Below are positions 53,586-62,353 of a stretch of DNA of 64,000 nucleotides, one piece after another. Position 1 is the stretch's first letter, and the number at the start of each line of letters is the position of its first letter. Under the pieces are notes generated by a model that was given only the letters and a program-made list of their open reading frames with translations, had not been told where the DNA came from and searched no databases. The DNA is from Arabiibacter massiliensis (GTDB taxonomy: Bacteria; Actinomycetota; Coriobacteriia; Coriobacteriales; Eggerthellaceae), in NCBI RefSeq assembly GCF_900169505.1, contig NZ_LT827021.1:434001-498000 (forward strand). The letters run 5' to 3'. The position numbers and the translations under genes are program-made.

Positions 53586-53732
53586 CACGAAAACCCTCGA
53601 CGTGAAAGGATCCCGGCTGGCCGCGCGGGCGCCGGATTTTTGCGACCTGGGAAAACGTCGGGAGCCTTCAGCTTGGGGAGCCGATGCGCCCCCTTTTCCG
53701 CCGCCGAACCTTTCACGTCGAGGGTTTTCGTG
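53586..53732. repeat. Hairpin-ended repeat element D
   Basis: 147 bp with a perfect 24-bp terminal inverted repeat (53586-53609 and 53709-53732; arm CACGAAAACCCTCGACGTGA plus AAGG). The arm sequence is unrelated to A-C, but the interior has GCGACCTGGGAAAACG, like element A. Confidence 0.75.
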
Positions 53733-53751
53733 TCGGGCGGCCCCGCTTCGT

Positions 53752-53836
53752 GTGCGGCGGCAGCTGGAAGCGTCACGGCTGGCACCGCACGGGTTCCTTC
53801 GGCTCCGATCCCTTCGGTCGCTTCGCTCAGGATGAC
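53752..53836. repeat. Repeat E, partial copy upstream of pyrK
   Basis: Central and right part of repeat E (GTGCGGCGGCAGCTGG to GCTCAGGATGAC), diverged; the left outer arm is missing. It starts 20 bases after element D. TACAAT at 53921-53926 is a candidate pyrK -10. Confidence 0.6.
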
Positions 53837-53986
53837 GGGGGCGGGCGCGTCTGGCAGCGTTCCTCGTGCACTTTCCTTGGCATTTCGGCCGCTCAGATGC
53901 GTGCGCCTCCGTGCAGATGCTACAATCGGCCCTCGAGAGACGAAGACGCGCCCCGGCGGCAGGCCGGCGGCGACGGATCGAAAGGT

Positions 53987-54802
53987 ATGAACGTGGCACT
54001 CGTCAACGAGCGGGCGCGCATCCTCGCCAACGGGGAAGTCGGCCCGAACCTCTACCTCATGGAGCTCGCGGCCCCGCGCATCGCGGCGGCCATCGAGCCG
54101 GGGCAGTTCGTGCACATGAAGGTGCCGAACATGGAGGCGCACATCCTGCGCCGCCCGTTCTCGGTGTACGCGCGCGACGCGGCTGCCGGGACGCTCGAGA
54201 TCCTCTACCAGGCCGTGGGCTTCGGCACCGACCACATGACGCGCATCGAGCCCGAGCGCGCCGAGCACCTCTGGGGCGCGGAGCTCGTCGGCCCCGTCGG
54301 CCGCGCGTGGCAGCCGCCCGCTGACGTGCGCCGGGCGCTCCTCGTGGGCGGCGGCGTGGGCGCGGCCCCGCTGTTCATGCTGTGCGAGCAGCTGGCGGGC
54401 GCGGGCGTGCGCACGGACGTCGTGCTCGGTGCGCAGACGCAGGCGGCGCTCACGTGCCGCGCGCGCTACGAGGCGCTGCTCGACGCGCCGCCGCGCTGTG
54501 CCACCGACGATGGCAGCTTCGGCCGCGCGGGCTTCTGCACCTCGCTCGTGGAGGAGGCCCTCGCCGAGGCGGCGGCAGCGGGCGACCCCTACGGCTACCT
54601 GGCCGTGTGCGGCCCCGAGCCCCTCATGAAGATCGTCGCCGGCATGGCCGACGCTGCGGGCGTTCCCTGCGAGGCGTCGCTCGAGAAGCGCATGGCCTGC
54701 GGCGTCGGGGCCTGCCTGTCGTGCGTGGTGGACACCGTGGACGGCAAGAAGCGGGCCTGCGTCGACGGCCCGGTGTTCGACGCACGGAAGGTGGTGTGGT
54801 AG
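53987..54802 (+). CDS. pyrK: Dihydroorotate dehydrogenase electron transfer subunit PyrK
   Basis: 271 residues. RRPFSVYARD binds FAD; LLVGGGVGAAPLFML binds the nicotinamide nucleotide; the C-terminal CGVGACLSCVV...C holds the 2Fe-2S cluster. Passes electrons from PyrD to NAD. ATG 53987 follows GAAAGGT. Unlike the other two pyr operons, no PyrR attenuator is seen before it. Its stop directly adjoins the pyrD ATG. Confidence 0.93.
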   Translation: MNVALVNERARILANGEVGPNLYLMELAAPRIAAAIEPGQFVHMKVPNMEAHILRRPFSVYARDAAAGTLEILYQAVGFGTDHMTRIEPERAEHLWGAELVGPVGRAWQPPADVRRALLVGGGVGAAPLFMLCEQLAGAGVRTDVVLGAQTQAALTCRARYEALLDAPPRCATDDGSFGRAGFCTSLVEEALAEAAAAGDPYGYLAVCGPEPLMKIVAGMADAAGVPCEASLEKRMACGVGACLSCVVDTVDGKKRACVDGPVFDARKVVW

Positions 54803-55756
54803 ATGACGGCGAACGCGAGCGCGACCCCGCGCACGACGGCCCCCACGGACGTGCGCATGGCCGTGAACCTGGGCGGCCTCAAGATGAAGAACCCGGTCAC
54901 GACCGCCTCAGGCACGTTCGCGGCCGGGCGCGAGTACGGCGACTTCGTGGACGTGGCCGCCCTCGGCGCGGTCACCACGAAGGGCGTGTCGCTCGCCGGC
55001 TGGGAGGGCAACGCCACGCCCCGCATCGCCGAGACGCCCTCGGGCATGCTCAACTCCATCGGCTTGCAGAACCCCGGCGTCGGGCACCTCAAAGAGCACG
55101 ACCTGCCGTGGCTGCAAGAGCGCGGCGCGACGGCCATCGTGAACGTGTCGGGCCACAGCTTCGACGAGTACGTGCAGGTGATCGAGGCGCTTGAGGACGC
55201 GCCGGTGGACGCCTACGAGGTGAACATCTCGTGTCCCAACGTGGACGCGGGCGGCATGACCATCGGCACCTGCACGGACAGCGTCCAGACCGTTGTCTCG
55301 CGCTGCCGCGCCGCCACGAAGCGCCCGCTCATCGTGAAGCTCACCCCCAACGTCACCGACATCACCGAGATCGCGCGCGCGGCCGAGGCCGCCGGCGCCG
55401 ACGCGCTGTCGCTCATCAACACGCTCATGGGCATGGCGATCGACGCCGAGCGCCGTCGCCCGGTGCTCGCGCGCGTCGTGGGCGGCCTTTCGGGCCCGGC
55501 CGTCAAGCCCGTGGCGCTGCGCATGGTGTGGGAGGTGCGCAAGGCCGTGGACGTGCCGCTGCTCGGCATGGGCGGCATCTCGTGCGCGACCGACGCCGTG
55601 GAGTTCATGCTGGCCGGAGCCACGGCGGTGGCCGTCGGCACCGCGAATTTCGTGAATCCGCACGCCACGGTTGAAATCATCGACGGAATAGCGCAGTATT
55701 GCGAGAGGCACGGAGTGAAGGACGTGCAGGAGCTGATAGGAGCGTTGGAATGGTGA
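54803..55756 (+). CDS. pyrD: Dihydroorotate dehydrogenase catalytic subunit PyrD (class 1B)
   Basis: 317 residues. [16 protein letters not shown] and [21 protein letters not shown] block with the catalytic cysteine (NISCPN), typical of class 1B enzymes that need Pyr[17 protein letters not shown] and [27 protein letters not shown] complete the FMN barrel. Begins immediately after pyrK. Residues 1-15 are an unconserved, Thr/Ala-rich lead. Confidence 0.95.
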   Translation: MTANASATPRTTAPTDVRMAVNLGGLKMKNPVTTASGTFAAGREYGDFVDVAALGAVTTKGVSLAGWEGNATPRIAETPSGMLNSIGLQNPGVGHLKEHDLPWLQERGATAIVNVSGHSFDEYVQVIEALEDAPVDAYEVNISCPNVDAGGMTIGTCTDSVQTVVSRCRAATKRPLIVKLTPNVTDITEIARAAEAAGADALSLINTLMGMAIDAERRRPVLARVVGGLSGPAVKPVALRMVWEVRKAVDVPLLGMGGISCATDAVEFMLAGATAVAVGTANFVNPHATVEIIDGIAQYCERHGVKDVQELIGALEW

Positions 55757-56475
55757 ATTCGTTCGAGGAGATCCCCGCGAGGGAGCGCGTGATCGTGGCG
55801 CTCGACTGCGGCATCGAGGAGGCCTTCGACCTCGCCGACCAGCTGCAGGGCAAGGCCACCTGGATGAAGGTGGGCATGACGCTGTTCTATGCGAACGGCC
55901 CGGCCATCGTCTATGCCCTCAAGGAGCGCGGCTTCAAGGTGTTCCTCGACCTCAAGTTCCACGACATCCCGCATCAGGTGGAGGGCGCCGCGTACGCCGC
56001 TGCCGGCAGCGGGGCCGACATGCTCACCATGCACACGGTGGGCGGCGTGGACATGATGGCGGCCGCGCAGCGCGGAGCCGAGCGCGCGGCGGCCGAGTAC
56101 GGCCACGAGGTGCCGGCCACGCTCGGCATCACGGTGCTCACCAGCATGAACGATGCCGCGCTGGCTGAAACGGGCGTCTCCCGCGCCATGGCCGACCAGG
56201 TGGTGGTGCTCGCCGAGCAGGCCAAGCGCGCCGGCATCTCCGGCGTGGTGGCCTCGCCCCAGGAGGCGGCGCGCTTGCGCGAGATCCTGGGCGCGCACGC
56301 CTACATCGTCACCCCGGGCGTGCGCCCCGCCGGCAGTGCCAAGGGCGACCAGAGCCGCGTGGCCACGCCGGCCGAGGCCTTCGCCAATGGCGCGTCGCAC
56401 ATCGTGGTGGGCCGCCCCATCACGCAGGCCGACGATCCGGCGGCCGCGTTCGAGGCCATCGCGGCCGAATTGTAG
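55750..56475 (+). CDS. pyrF: Orotidine 5'-phosphate decarboxylase PyrF
   Basis: 241 residues. [19 protein letters not shown] opens the barrel; [13 protein letters not shown] carries the Lys-Asp catalytic array; [21 protein letters not shown] binds phosphate. Final step to UMP. Start ATG 55750 overlaps pyrD by 7 bp; GTG at 55753 is a possible alternative. The frame open from 55699 is inside pyrD. Confidence 0.95.
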   Translation: MVNSFEEIPARERVIVALDCGIEEAFDLADQLQGKATWMKVGMTLFYANGPAIVYALKERGFKVFLDLKFHDIPHQVEGAAYAAAGSGADMLTMHTVGGVDMMAAAQRGAERAAAEYGHEVPATLGITVLTSMNDAALAETGVSRAMADQVVVLAEQAKRAGISGVVASPQEAARLREILGAHAYIVTPGVRPAGSAKGDQSRVATPAEAFANGASHIVVGRPITQADDPAAAFEAIAAEL

Positions 56476-56679
56476 GGCGGCAGAGGGCTTTTCGCGGTTT
56501 CGCCTGATCGCTCGTCGAAGGTGACGATTAGGCGACGAAACGCCCTCAGAAGGGCGCGGCGCTCCTACAATGTGTGTCAGCGTGTTGAAATTTTTGGATT
56601 TTGTGGCAATCGACAAGGTGAAACGGCAAATTGCGTGATAGTATCACGGCATTGTTCGGAACAGAAGGAGAGAAACACG

Positions 56680-56988
56680 ATGGCTATTCCTCAACTCAGC
56701 CCTGAAGAGCGTCAGGCCGCTTTGGAAAAGGCGAAGGCCGCTCGCATCAAGCGCGCCGAGGTTCGTGACGAATTGAAGTCGGGCAAGCTCACCCTCGAGC
56801 AGGTTCTCGAGATGAAGAACGATTCGGTCGTGGGCCGCATGAAGGTGTCCACCCTGATCGAGACGCTTCCGGGCTACGGCAAGGCCAAGGCCGAGAAGAT
56901 CATGAAGGAGCTCCAGATCGCCGAGAGCCGCCGCCTGCGCGGTTTGGGCGAGCGCCAGCAGACCGCCCTCTTGGAGCGTCTGGGCTAA
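56680..56988 (+). CDS. mihF: Actinobacterial integration host factor
   Basis: 102 residues. LSPEERQAALEKAKAARIKRAEVRDELKSGKLTLEQVL then VGRMKVSTLIETLPGYGKAKAEKIMKELQI is the mIHF family, a nucleoid protein with an S13-like helix-two-turn-helix, restricted to actinobacteria. Supports the phylum call. ATG 56680 has AGAAGGAGAG upstream. About 200 bp of AT-richer DNA (56476-56679) precedes it; GTGATAGTATCAC there is a short palindrome overlapping a possible -10. Confidence 0.93.
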   Translation: MAIPQLSPEERQAALEKAKAARIKRAEVRDELKSGKLTLEQVLEMKNDSVVGRMKVSTLIETLPGYGKAKAEKIMKELQIAESRRLRGLGERQQTALLERLG

Positions 56989-56997
56989 ACCTCCCGC

Positions 56998-57570
56998 ATG
57001 AGACACGGCAATCTGTTCGTTATCTCTGGGCCATCGGGTGCCGGCAAAGGCACGCTGGTGGCCCGACTTGTGCGCGAGGTTCCCGACGCCTGGGTGTCCG
57101 TCTCGGCGACGACGCGCGCGCCGCGTCCCGGCGAGGTTGACGGCGTCCACTACCGGTTCGTCTCCGACGAGGAGTTCGACCGCCTCGTCGCGACCGACGG
57201 GCTGCTCGAGTGGGCGGTGTACGGCGGGAACCGCTACGGCACGCCGCGCGCCACCGTCGAGGAGCACATCGCGAAGGGCGACCAGGTCATCCTGGAGATC
57301 GACGTCCAAGGCGGCTTCCAGGTGCGCGACAAGATGCCCTCGGCCCGGCTCGTGTTCATCGAGCCGCCTTCGCTTCAGGTGCTCGAGGAGCGCCTGCGCG
57401 GGCGGGGAACCGAGACGGAGGAGGCCGTCGCCGAGCGCATGGAGACGGCGAAGGTGGAGCTTTCACGCAAAATGGAGTACGATGTACGGCTGGTGAACGA
57501 CGATCTGGACGGGGCCGTCCGGGCCCTGGCGGGCTACGTCGACGAGCAAGCCGAGAGAACACGAGGTTAG
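56998..57570 (+). CDS. gmk: Guanylate kinase
   Basis: 190 residues. LFVISGPSGAGKGTLVARL is the P-loop; SVSATTRAPRPGEVDGVHYRFVS binds GMP; RLRGRGTETEEAVAERM is the lid. Converts GMP to GDP. Lies between mihF (9 bp) and rpoZ (6 bp), a conserved actinobacterial order. Confidence 0.96.
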   Translation: MRHGNLFVISGPSGAGKGTLVARLVREVPDAWVSVSATTRAPRPGEVDGVHYRFVSDEEFDRLVATDGLLEWAVYGGNRYGTPRATVEEHIAKGDQVILEIDVQGGFQVRDKMPSARLVFIEPPSLQVLEERLRGRGTETEEAVAERMETAKVELSRKMEYDVRLVNDDLDGAVRALAGYVDEQAERTRG

Positions 57571-57576
57571 CACCCT

Positions 57577-57837
57577 ATGAGCATTATCGAACCGAAGATC
57601 AACGTCCTTCTGGACCGCGCCGACAACGACCGCTTCCTGTTGTGCGCCCTGGCGTCGAAGCGCGCCCACGACATCAACGACATGATGCGCGGCCAGCGCG
57701 ACCGCGCCATCCAGCTGCAGACGGCCGTGGAGATCGCCCGCGCCGCCGACAAGAAGCCGCTGTCGCTGGCCTTCAACGAGATCGCGCGCGGCGAGGTGTC
57801 CTACGACCCGGCGTCCATCGACGTCAACTACCACTAA
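57577..57837 (+). CDS. rpoZ: RNA polymerase omega subunit
   Basis: 86 residues. INVLLDRADNDRFLLCALASKRAHDINDMMRG matches RpoZ, with the conserved ASKRA-type segment that contacts the beta' tail. Supports polymerase assembly. Downstream of gmk as in many bacteria. Confidence 0.92.
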   Translation: MSIIEPKINVLLDRADNDRFLLCALASKRAHDINDMMRGQRDRAIQLQTAVEIARAADKKPLSLAFNEIARGEVSYDPASIDVNYH

Positions 57838-57867
57838 GCCGCAGGTTTGATCGAGTCTGCGCCATCC

Positions 57868-57893
57868 GGCCGCGCCAGGACCCTGGCGCGGCC
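57868..57893 (+). terminator. Terminator-like hairpin after rpoZ
   Basis: GGCCGCGCCAGG (57868-57879) pairs with CCTGGCGCGGCC (57882-57893), followed by TTGCTGTGT, a weak tail. Confidence 0.6.
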
Positions 57894-57928
57894 TTGCTGT
57901 GTCCGCATTCGGAAGACGAAGGCCGTCC

Positions 57929-59143
57929 ATGACTGAATTCCAACGCATCTGCCTCGTGCACTACCACGAGATCGGGCTCAAGGGCCACAACCGCGCCACG
58001 TTCGAGATGCGCCTGCTCAAGAACCTCGAGGCGCTCCTCGCGCCGTTCCCCGTGGTCACCATCCACCGCATCGCGGGCCGGCTGCTCGTGTTTTTGCGCG
58101 AGGGCACCGACTGGGAGACGGCCAAGCGCGTCGCCGACGCCATCGGAGGGGTGCCGGGCGTCGCGCGCGTGTCATGCGGCTTCAAGTGCGCGCGCGACCT
58201 GGACGTCATGGCCGAGGCGGCGCTGGCCGCGATGGCCGAGGCGGGGGAGTTCGACTCGTTCAAGGTGGCGGCGCGCCGCAACCACACCGACTTCGCCACA
58301 GGCTCGATGGACATGAACCAGATCATCGGCGCGGCGCTGTGCGCTGCATACCCCGACAAGCGGGTGCGCATGAAGAACCCCGATATCACCGTGGGCGTCG
58401 AGGTAGTGCAGAACGCGTCGTATGTGTACGCGCGCTCGCTGCCGGGCATCGGCGGCCTTCCGGTGGGCAGCTCCGGCGCGGTGGTGTGCCTGCTGTCGAG
58501 CGGCATCGACTCGCCGGTGGCCACGTGGAAGCTGGCGCGGCGCGGCGCGGTGTGCATCGGCGTGCACTTCTCGGGGCGCCCGCAGACCTCGGACGCGAGC
58601 GAGTATTTGGTGGACGACATCGCGCACGTGCTCGAGCGCACGGGCTGCATCGCACGTGTGTACACGGTGCCCTTCGGCGACTACCAGCGCGAGATCGCGC
58701 TCACGGTGCCGCCGGAGCTGCGGGTCATCATGTACCGCCGCCTCATGTTCAAGGTGGCCGAGGAGATCGCGCGCCGCGAACGGGCGGGCGCGCTCGTCAC
58801 GGGCGAGAGCCTGGGGCAGGTGGCCTCGCAGACGCTCGACAACATCCGCTGCACCGATGCGGCGGTGGATCTGCCCGTGTTCCGCCCGCTCATCGGCACC
58901 GACAAGCTGGAGATCATCGCCGAGGCCGAGCGCCTGGGCTCTTTCGAGGTGTCCTCGCAGGACGCGCCCGACTGCTGCACGCTATTCATGCCGCGCAGCC
59001 CGGAGACGCACGCGAAGCTGCCCGTGGTGGAGGAGGCCGAGAGCGCGCTGCCCGTCGAGCGCTGGGTGCCCGAGCTGGCCGACGCCGCCGAGGTGCGCGA
59101 CTACGCCTGCCCCGCCTACAAGCCCAAGAAGAAGCGCCCCTGA
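57929..59143 (+). CDS. thiI: tRNA 4-thiouridine synthetase ThiI
   Basis: 404 residues. N-terminal ferredoxin-like and THUMP domains (LVHYHEIGLKGHNRATFEMRLLKN, FKVAARRNHTDFATGSMDMNQIIGAAL), then a PP-loop ATP site LLSSGIDSPVATWKLARRG. There is no C-terminal rhodanese domain, so sulfur for U8 of tRNA must come another way, possibly directly from a cysteine desulfurase. ATG 57929 follows GAAGACGAAGG. Confidence 0.94.
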   Translation: MTEFQRICLVHYHEIGLKGHNRATFEMRLLKNLEALLAPFPVVTIHRIAGRLLVFLREGTDWETAKRVADAIGGVPGVARVSCGFKCARDLDVMAEAALAAMAEAGEFDSFKVAARRNHTDFATGSMDMNQIIGAALCAAYPDKRVRMKNPDITVGVEVVQNASYVYARSLPGIGGLPVGSSGAVVCLLSSGIDSPVATWKLARRGAVCIGVHFSGRPQTSDASEYLVDDIAHVLERTGCIARVYTVPFGDYQREIALTVPPELRVIMYRRLMFKVAEEIARRERAGALVTGESLGQVASQTLDNIRCTDAAVDLPVFRPLIGTDKLEIIAEAERLGSFEVSSQDAPDCCTLFMPRSPETHAKLPVVEEAESALPVERWVPELADAAEVRDYACPAYKPKKKRP

Positions 59144-59167
59144 GAACGCCCTCCTTCTGACCTGGGG

Positions 59168-59310
59168 CGCTGTATCCGCGCTTGATTCCTGCTGGAAACG
59201 CGCTGGATCCGCGCAAGGTTCTCGCTGGATTCGCGCTGCATTCCCGCTTGATCCGCGAAAGATCCGGACGGCTATCCGCTTGACGCACGCCATATCCGTG
59301 CAAGGTCCGT
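59168..59310. repeat. Tandem array with an 11-bp period
   Basis: About 13 units of 11 bp run with little slip: CGCTGTATCCG, CGCTTGATTCC, TGCTGGAAACG, CGCTGGATCCG, CGCAAGGTTCT, CGCTGGATTCG, CGCTGCATTCC, CGCTTGATCCG, CGAAAGATCCG and looser ones after. Consensus CGCTGGATCCG. Eleven is not a multiple of three, so it is not a coding repeat; it is near one helical turn. Fills the gap between thiI and comEA. Confidence 0.8.
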
Positions 59311-59347
59311 GCGGTATGCTGGATGCGGACCGAAGGGGGTGGGGCGG

Positions 59348-60007
59348 ATGCCGTTCGTCGAGCAAGCGGAGTCGTGGCGTTCCAAGGCGCATCTGGGCGG
59401 CGCGCGGCTGCCCGTGCTCGTGGGCGTGACGGCGCTCGCGCTCATCGTGCTGCTCGTGGCGGGCAAGGCGCTTCTCGACGCGGCGTCGTCGGAGGCGTTC
59501 TCCATCGAGCGCGCTCCGGCGCAGCAGGAGCAGGGGGAGGGAGAAGGCGCAGCGGCGGAGCCCGCTCCCGCCAAGACGGTGGTGGTGCATGTGGGCGGCG
59601 CGGTGGGAGAGCCCGGGGTGCGCGAGCTGCCGGAGGGCGCGCGCGTGCAGGACGCCGTCGAGGCCGCCGGCGGGTTCGCCGAGGGAGCGGCCACCGACGC
59701 GCTCAACTTGGCGCGCGTGCTCGTGGACGGCGAGCAGGTGATGGTGCCCACGCTCGAGGAGGCCCAGGCTGCCGAAGCGGCGGCTCCCGCGGCGCCGGGG
59801 ACGGCGGCGGGCGGCAAGGTGAACATCAACCAGGCCTCGGCGGTCGAGCTCGACGCGCTGCCGGGCGTGGGGCCGGCCACGGCGGAGAAGATCGTCGCCG
59901 ATCGCGAGGCGAACGGGCCCTTCGCCGCGATCGAGGACCTCAAACGCGTCTCGGGCATCGGCGACAAGAAGCTCGCCGAGCTCGCCGACCTCGTATGCGT
60001 CGGCTGA
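59348..60007 (+). CDS. comEA: DNA uptake protein ComEA
   Basis: 219 residues. One membrane segment (about 20-38), an Ala/Glu linker, a SLBB-type domain (VVVHVGGAVGEPGVRELPEGARVQDAVEAAGG) and a C-terminal double helix-hairpin-helix (KVNINQASAVELDALPGVGPATAEKIV...FAAIEDLKRVSGIGDKKL). Binds DNA outside the membrane for uptake. ATG 59348 is 9 bases after GGGGGTGGGG. comEC overlaps its end. Confidence 0.93.
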   Translation: MPFVEQAESWRSKAHLGGARLPVLVGVTALALIVLLVAGKALLDAASSEAFSIERAPAQQEQGEGEGAAAEPAPAKTVVVHVGGAVGEPGVRELPEGARVQDAVEAAGGFAEGAATDALNLARVLVDGEQVMVPTLEEAQAAEAAAPAAPGTAAGGKVNINQASAVELDALPGVGPATAEKIVADREANGPFAAIEDLKRVSGIGDKKLAELADLVCVG

Positions 60008-62343
60008 AAGGGCGCGGGCGCGCTGCGGAGATGCCGCCGCGCCCGTCGCTGCCGCCGACGCTCGGCTGCGCGCTCGGGATGTGGGCGGCGTGCGCGGCGG
60101 CGCTGACGGCTGCGGAGGGGTGGTCGATCGGCGCATGCCTCGCCGTCGGGGCGGCGGGAGCGCTCGGCGCCGTCGCCGCCGCGGCGGGCCTCTGGCGGGG
60201 GAGGGCGGCGCAGGCGTGGGCGCTCGCCCTGGGCGCGGCGCTCGGGCTCGCGTGCGCATGCGGGTGCGCGGCCGGCCTCCATGCGGCCGGGGAGGCGGCC
60301 GAAGGCGCGTCGGGGGAATGGCGCTTCGAGGCGGTCGAAGACGGGCGGGACGGCCTGTTCGGAGCCTCGTGCGCCATGCGGACCGCGCTTCCCGACGGGC
60401 GCGAGGCCCTCGTGCGCGTGCGCTTCGACGGCGATGCGGCCGTCCCGCGCTTCGGCGACGTGGTCACGGCGCGGGCGGTCCTTTCCGCGCCGGGCGCGTC
60501 GGCTGCGGACTACTGCTGGCGCTCGGGCATCGTGGCCGAGGCGCGCGTCGTCGAGGCCGAGCCCGCCCGTCGCGCCGATCTGGTGGGCGCGCTCGTCTCC
60601 GCGCGCAACCGCGCCATCGACCTTATCGCCTCCTCGGGAGAGGGGGACGGCCCCGCCGTGCTCGCGGCGCTCGTGTGCGGATGGCGCGGCCTGCTCGAGG
60701 AGGCCGGGGCCTACGACGCCTACAAGGCGACGGGCCTCGCGCACCTGGTGGCGGTGTCGGGCGCGCATCTGTCCATCGTGGCCGCCGTCGCCATGGCGGC
60801 CTTCCGGCTCATGCGTCTGCCGCGCTGGGCGGCGTGCGCGGCCGAGGCGGCGCTCCTGCTCGCGTACCTCGCGCTCGCGGGCGCGCCGGTGTCCGCCGTG
60901 CGCGCGGCGGTCATGGCCTTCGCGGGCATGCTCTCGTTCATGGCGTGCCGCCGTCCCGCCGCCCTCGGCGCGCTCGCCGCGTGCATGATCGGCTGCATCG
61001 CCCTCTCGCCGAGCACGGCCCTCTCGGCGTCGTTCGCGCTCTCGGCCCTCTCCACCCTCGGCATCGTGCTGTTCGCGGGCCTGGCCTCGGCCTGGATCGG
61101 GCGGTTCGCCCCGCAGGCCCCGCGCATGGCGCGCGACGCGCTCGCCCTCACCTGCGCGTCGAGCATCCTGGCCACGCCGCTTTCCGCCGCGCTGTTCTCG
61201 CAGCTGCCCTTGCTCGCGCCGATCGCTAACGTAGCGGTGGCGCCCCTGTTCCCGCTCGCGTGCGCTGCGGGCCTCGCCGCCTGCTCGCTCTCCCTCCTCG
61301 TCCCGCCCTTGGCGCCCGCGCTCGTGGGCGCGGCCGCGGGCCTCGCAGGGGTTATGACGGCCCTCGTGCGCCTGCTCGCGGGCATCCCCCATGCCAGCGT
61401 GCCCGCAGACGTGCCCCTGCCGCTCGCCCTCGTAGCCTCGGCCGTCCTCGCGGCGGCCCTCTGGCTCGCCTGGCCGCGCCCCGGCGCGCGCCTGGCCGCG
61501 GCGCTCGCCGCCGGATCCCTGGCCGTCGCGGCATGCGCGCTCCTCGTATGGCCGCGCCTCGCCGGCGACGAGATCGTGATGCTCGACGTGGGGCAGGGGG
61601 ACGCCTTCGTCGTGCGCAGCGGGGGCGCCGCGGTGCTCGTGGACACGGGCAATCAGGATCGCCTCCTGCGCGAGGCCCTCGCCCGCCACGGCGTGCTGCG
61701 CCTCGATGCCGTCGTCGTCACGCACGGCGATGACGACCACATGGGCTCGCTCGCGTCGCTTGCGGGCATCGTGGAGGTCGACCGCGTGCTGGTGGCGAAA
61801 GACGCGCTCTCCTGCGGCTGCGACGCGTGCGGCCGCCTGCTCGCCGATGCCCGCGCGCTCGTCGGCGAGCAGGGAGTCGCGGGCCTCTCGCAGGGCGACG
61901 TGCTGCATGTGGGGGCGTTCGACCTGACGGTGGTGTGGCCCGCGTCGTTCTCGGATGCGGGCGGCAATGCCGACAGCGTGTGCCTGCTCGCCGACGCGGA
62001 CGTGGACGGCGACGGGACGCGGGACTGGCGGGCGCTCTTCACGGGCGACGCCGAGCGCGACCAGCTGCGCGCGCTCATCGATGCGGGCCTCGTGGGCGCC
62101 GTTGACGTGTACAAGGTGGGGCACCACGGCTCGAAGAACGCGCTCGACGACGAGGAGGCGGCCGTCCTCTCGCCGCGCCTCGCCCTCGTGAGCGCGGGCG
62201 CGGGCAACCGCTACGGCCATCCCGCTCCCGAGACGCTCGCGCGGCTCGAGGCCGTGGGCGCCGCCGTCCGCCGCACCGACGAGGAGGGGGACGTTTCGTG
62301 CGAATTCAAGCCCGATCGGATGGAGGTGAGCGCCCTGCGCTAG
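59995..62343 (+). CDS. comEC: Competence channel protein ComEC/Rec2
   Basis: 782 residues from ATG 59995 (overlapping comEA by 13 bp) or 770 from ATG 60031. Several N-terminal helices, an OB-like region, the competence domain (GLAHLVAVSGAHLSIVAAVAM), more helices and a C-terminal metallo-beta-lactamase domain (MLDVGQGDAFVVRSGG, THGDDDHMGSL, KVGHHGSKNA). Forms the channel for single-stranded DNA entry. All key domains are intact, so natural transformation is possible, though pilus genes are not in view. Confidence 0.92.
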   Translation: MRRLKGRGRAAEMPPRPSLPPTLGCALGMWAACAAALTAAEGWSIGACLAVGAAGALGAVAAAAGLWRGRAAQAWALALGAALGLACACGCAAGLHAAGEAAEGASGEWRFEAVEDGRDGLFGASCAMRTALPDGREALVRVRFDGDAAVPRFGDVVTARAVLSAPGASAADYCWRSGIVAEARVVEAEPARRADLVGALVSARNRAIDLIASSGEGDGPAVLAALVCGWRGLLEEAGAYDAYKATGLAHLVAVSGAHLSIVAAVAMAAFRLMRLPRWAACAAEAALLLAYLALAGAPVSAVRAAVMAFAGMLSFMACRRPAALGALAACMIGCIALSPSTALSASFALSALSTLGIVLFAGLASAWIGRFAPQAPRMARDALALTCASSILATPLSAALFSQLPLLAPIANVAVAPLFPLACAAGLAACSLSLLVPPLAPALVGAAAGLAGVMTALVRLLAGIPHASVPADVPLPLALVASAVLAAALWLAWPRPGARLAAALAAGSLAVAACALLVWPRLAGDEIVMLDVGQGDAFVVRSGGAAVLVDTGNQDRLLREALARHGVLRLDAVVVTHGDDDHMGSLASLAGIVEVDRVLVAKDALSCGCDACGRLLADARALVGEQGVAGLSQGDVLHVGAFDLTVVWPASFSDAGGNADSVCLLADADVDGDGTRDWRALFTGDAERDQLRALIDAGLVGAVDVYKVGHHGSKNALDDEEAAVLSPRLALVSAGAGNRYGHPAPETLARLEAVGAAVRRTDEEGDVSCEFKPDRMEVSALR

Positions 62344-62346
62344 AAT
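62341..62346 (+). promoter_or_regulatory. Possible leaderless promoter -10 of holA
   Basis: TAGAAT ends 7 bases before the holA ATG, the right distance for a leaderless transcript. It overlaps the comEC stop. No ribosome site is obvious before holA except a weak AGGCGG. Confidence 0.35.
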
Positions 62347-62353
62347 AGGCGGC

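Noticed and set aside
53921..53986. PyrR site before pyrK (a CGAGAGACG string)
   Set aside because: It lacks the flanking GGTAC and CAAGGT parts and there is no terminator hairpin after it.
59144..59347. CRISPR array or small coding repeat before comEA
   Set aside because: The 11-bp period has no spacers and is not a multiple of three.
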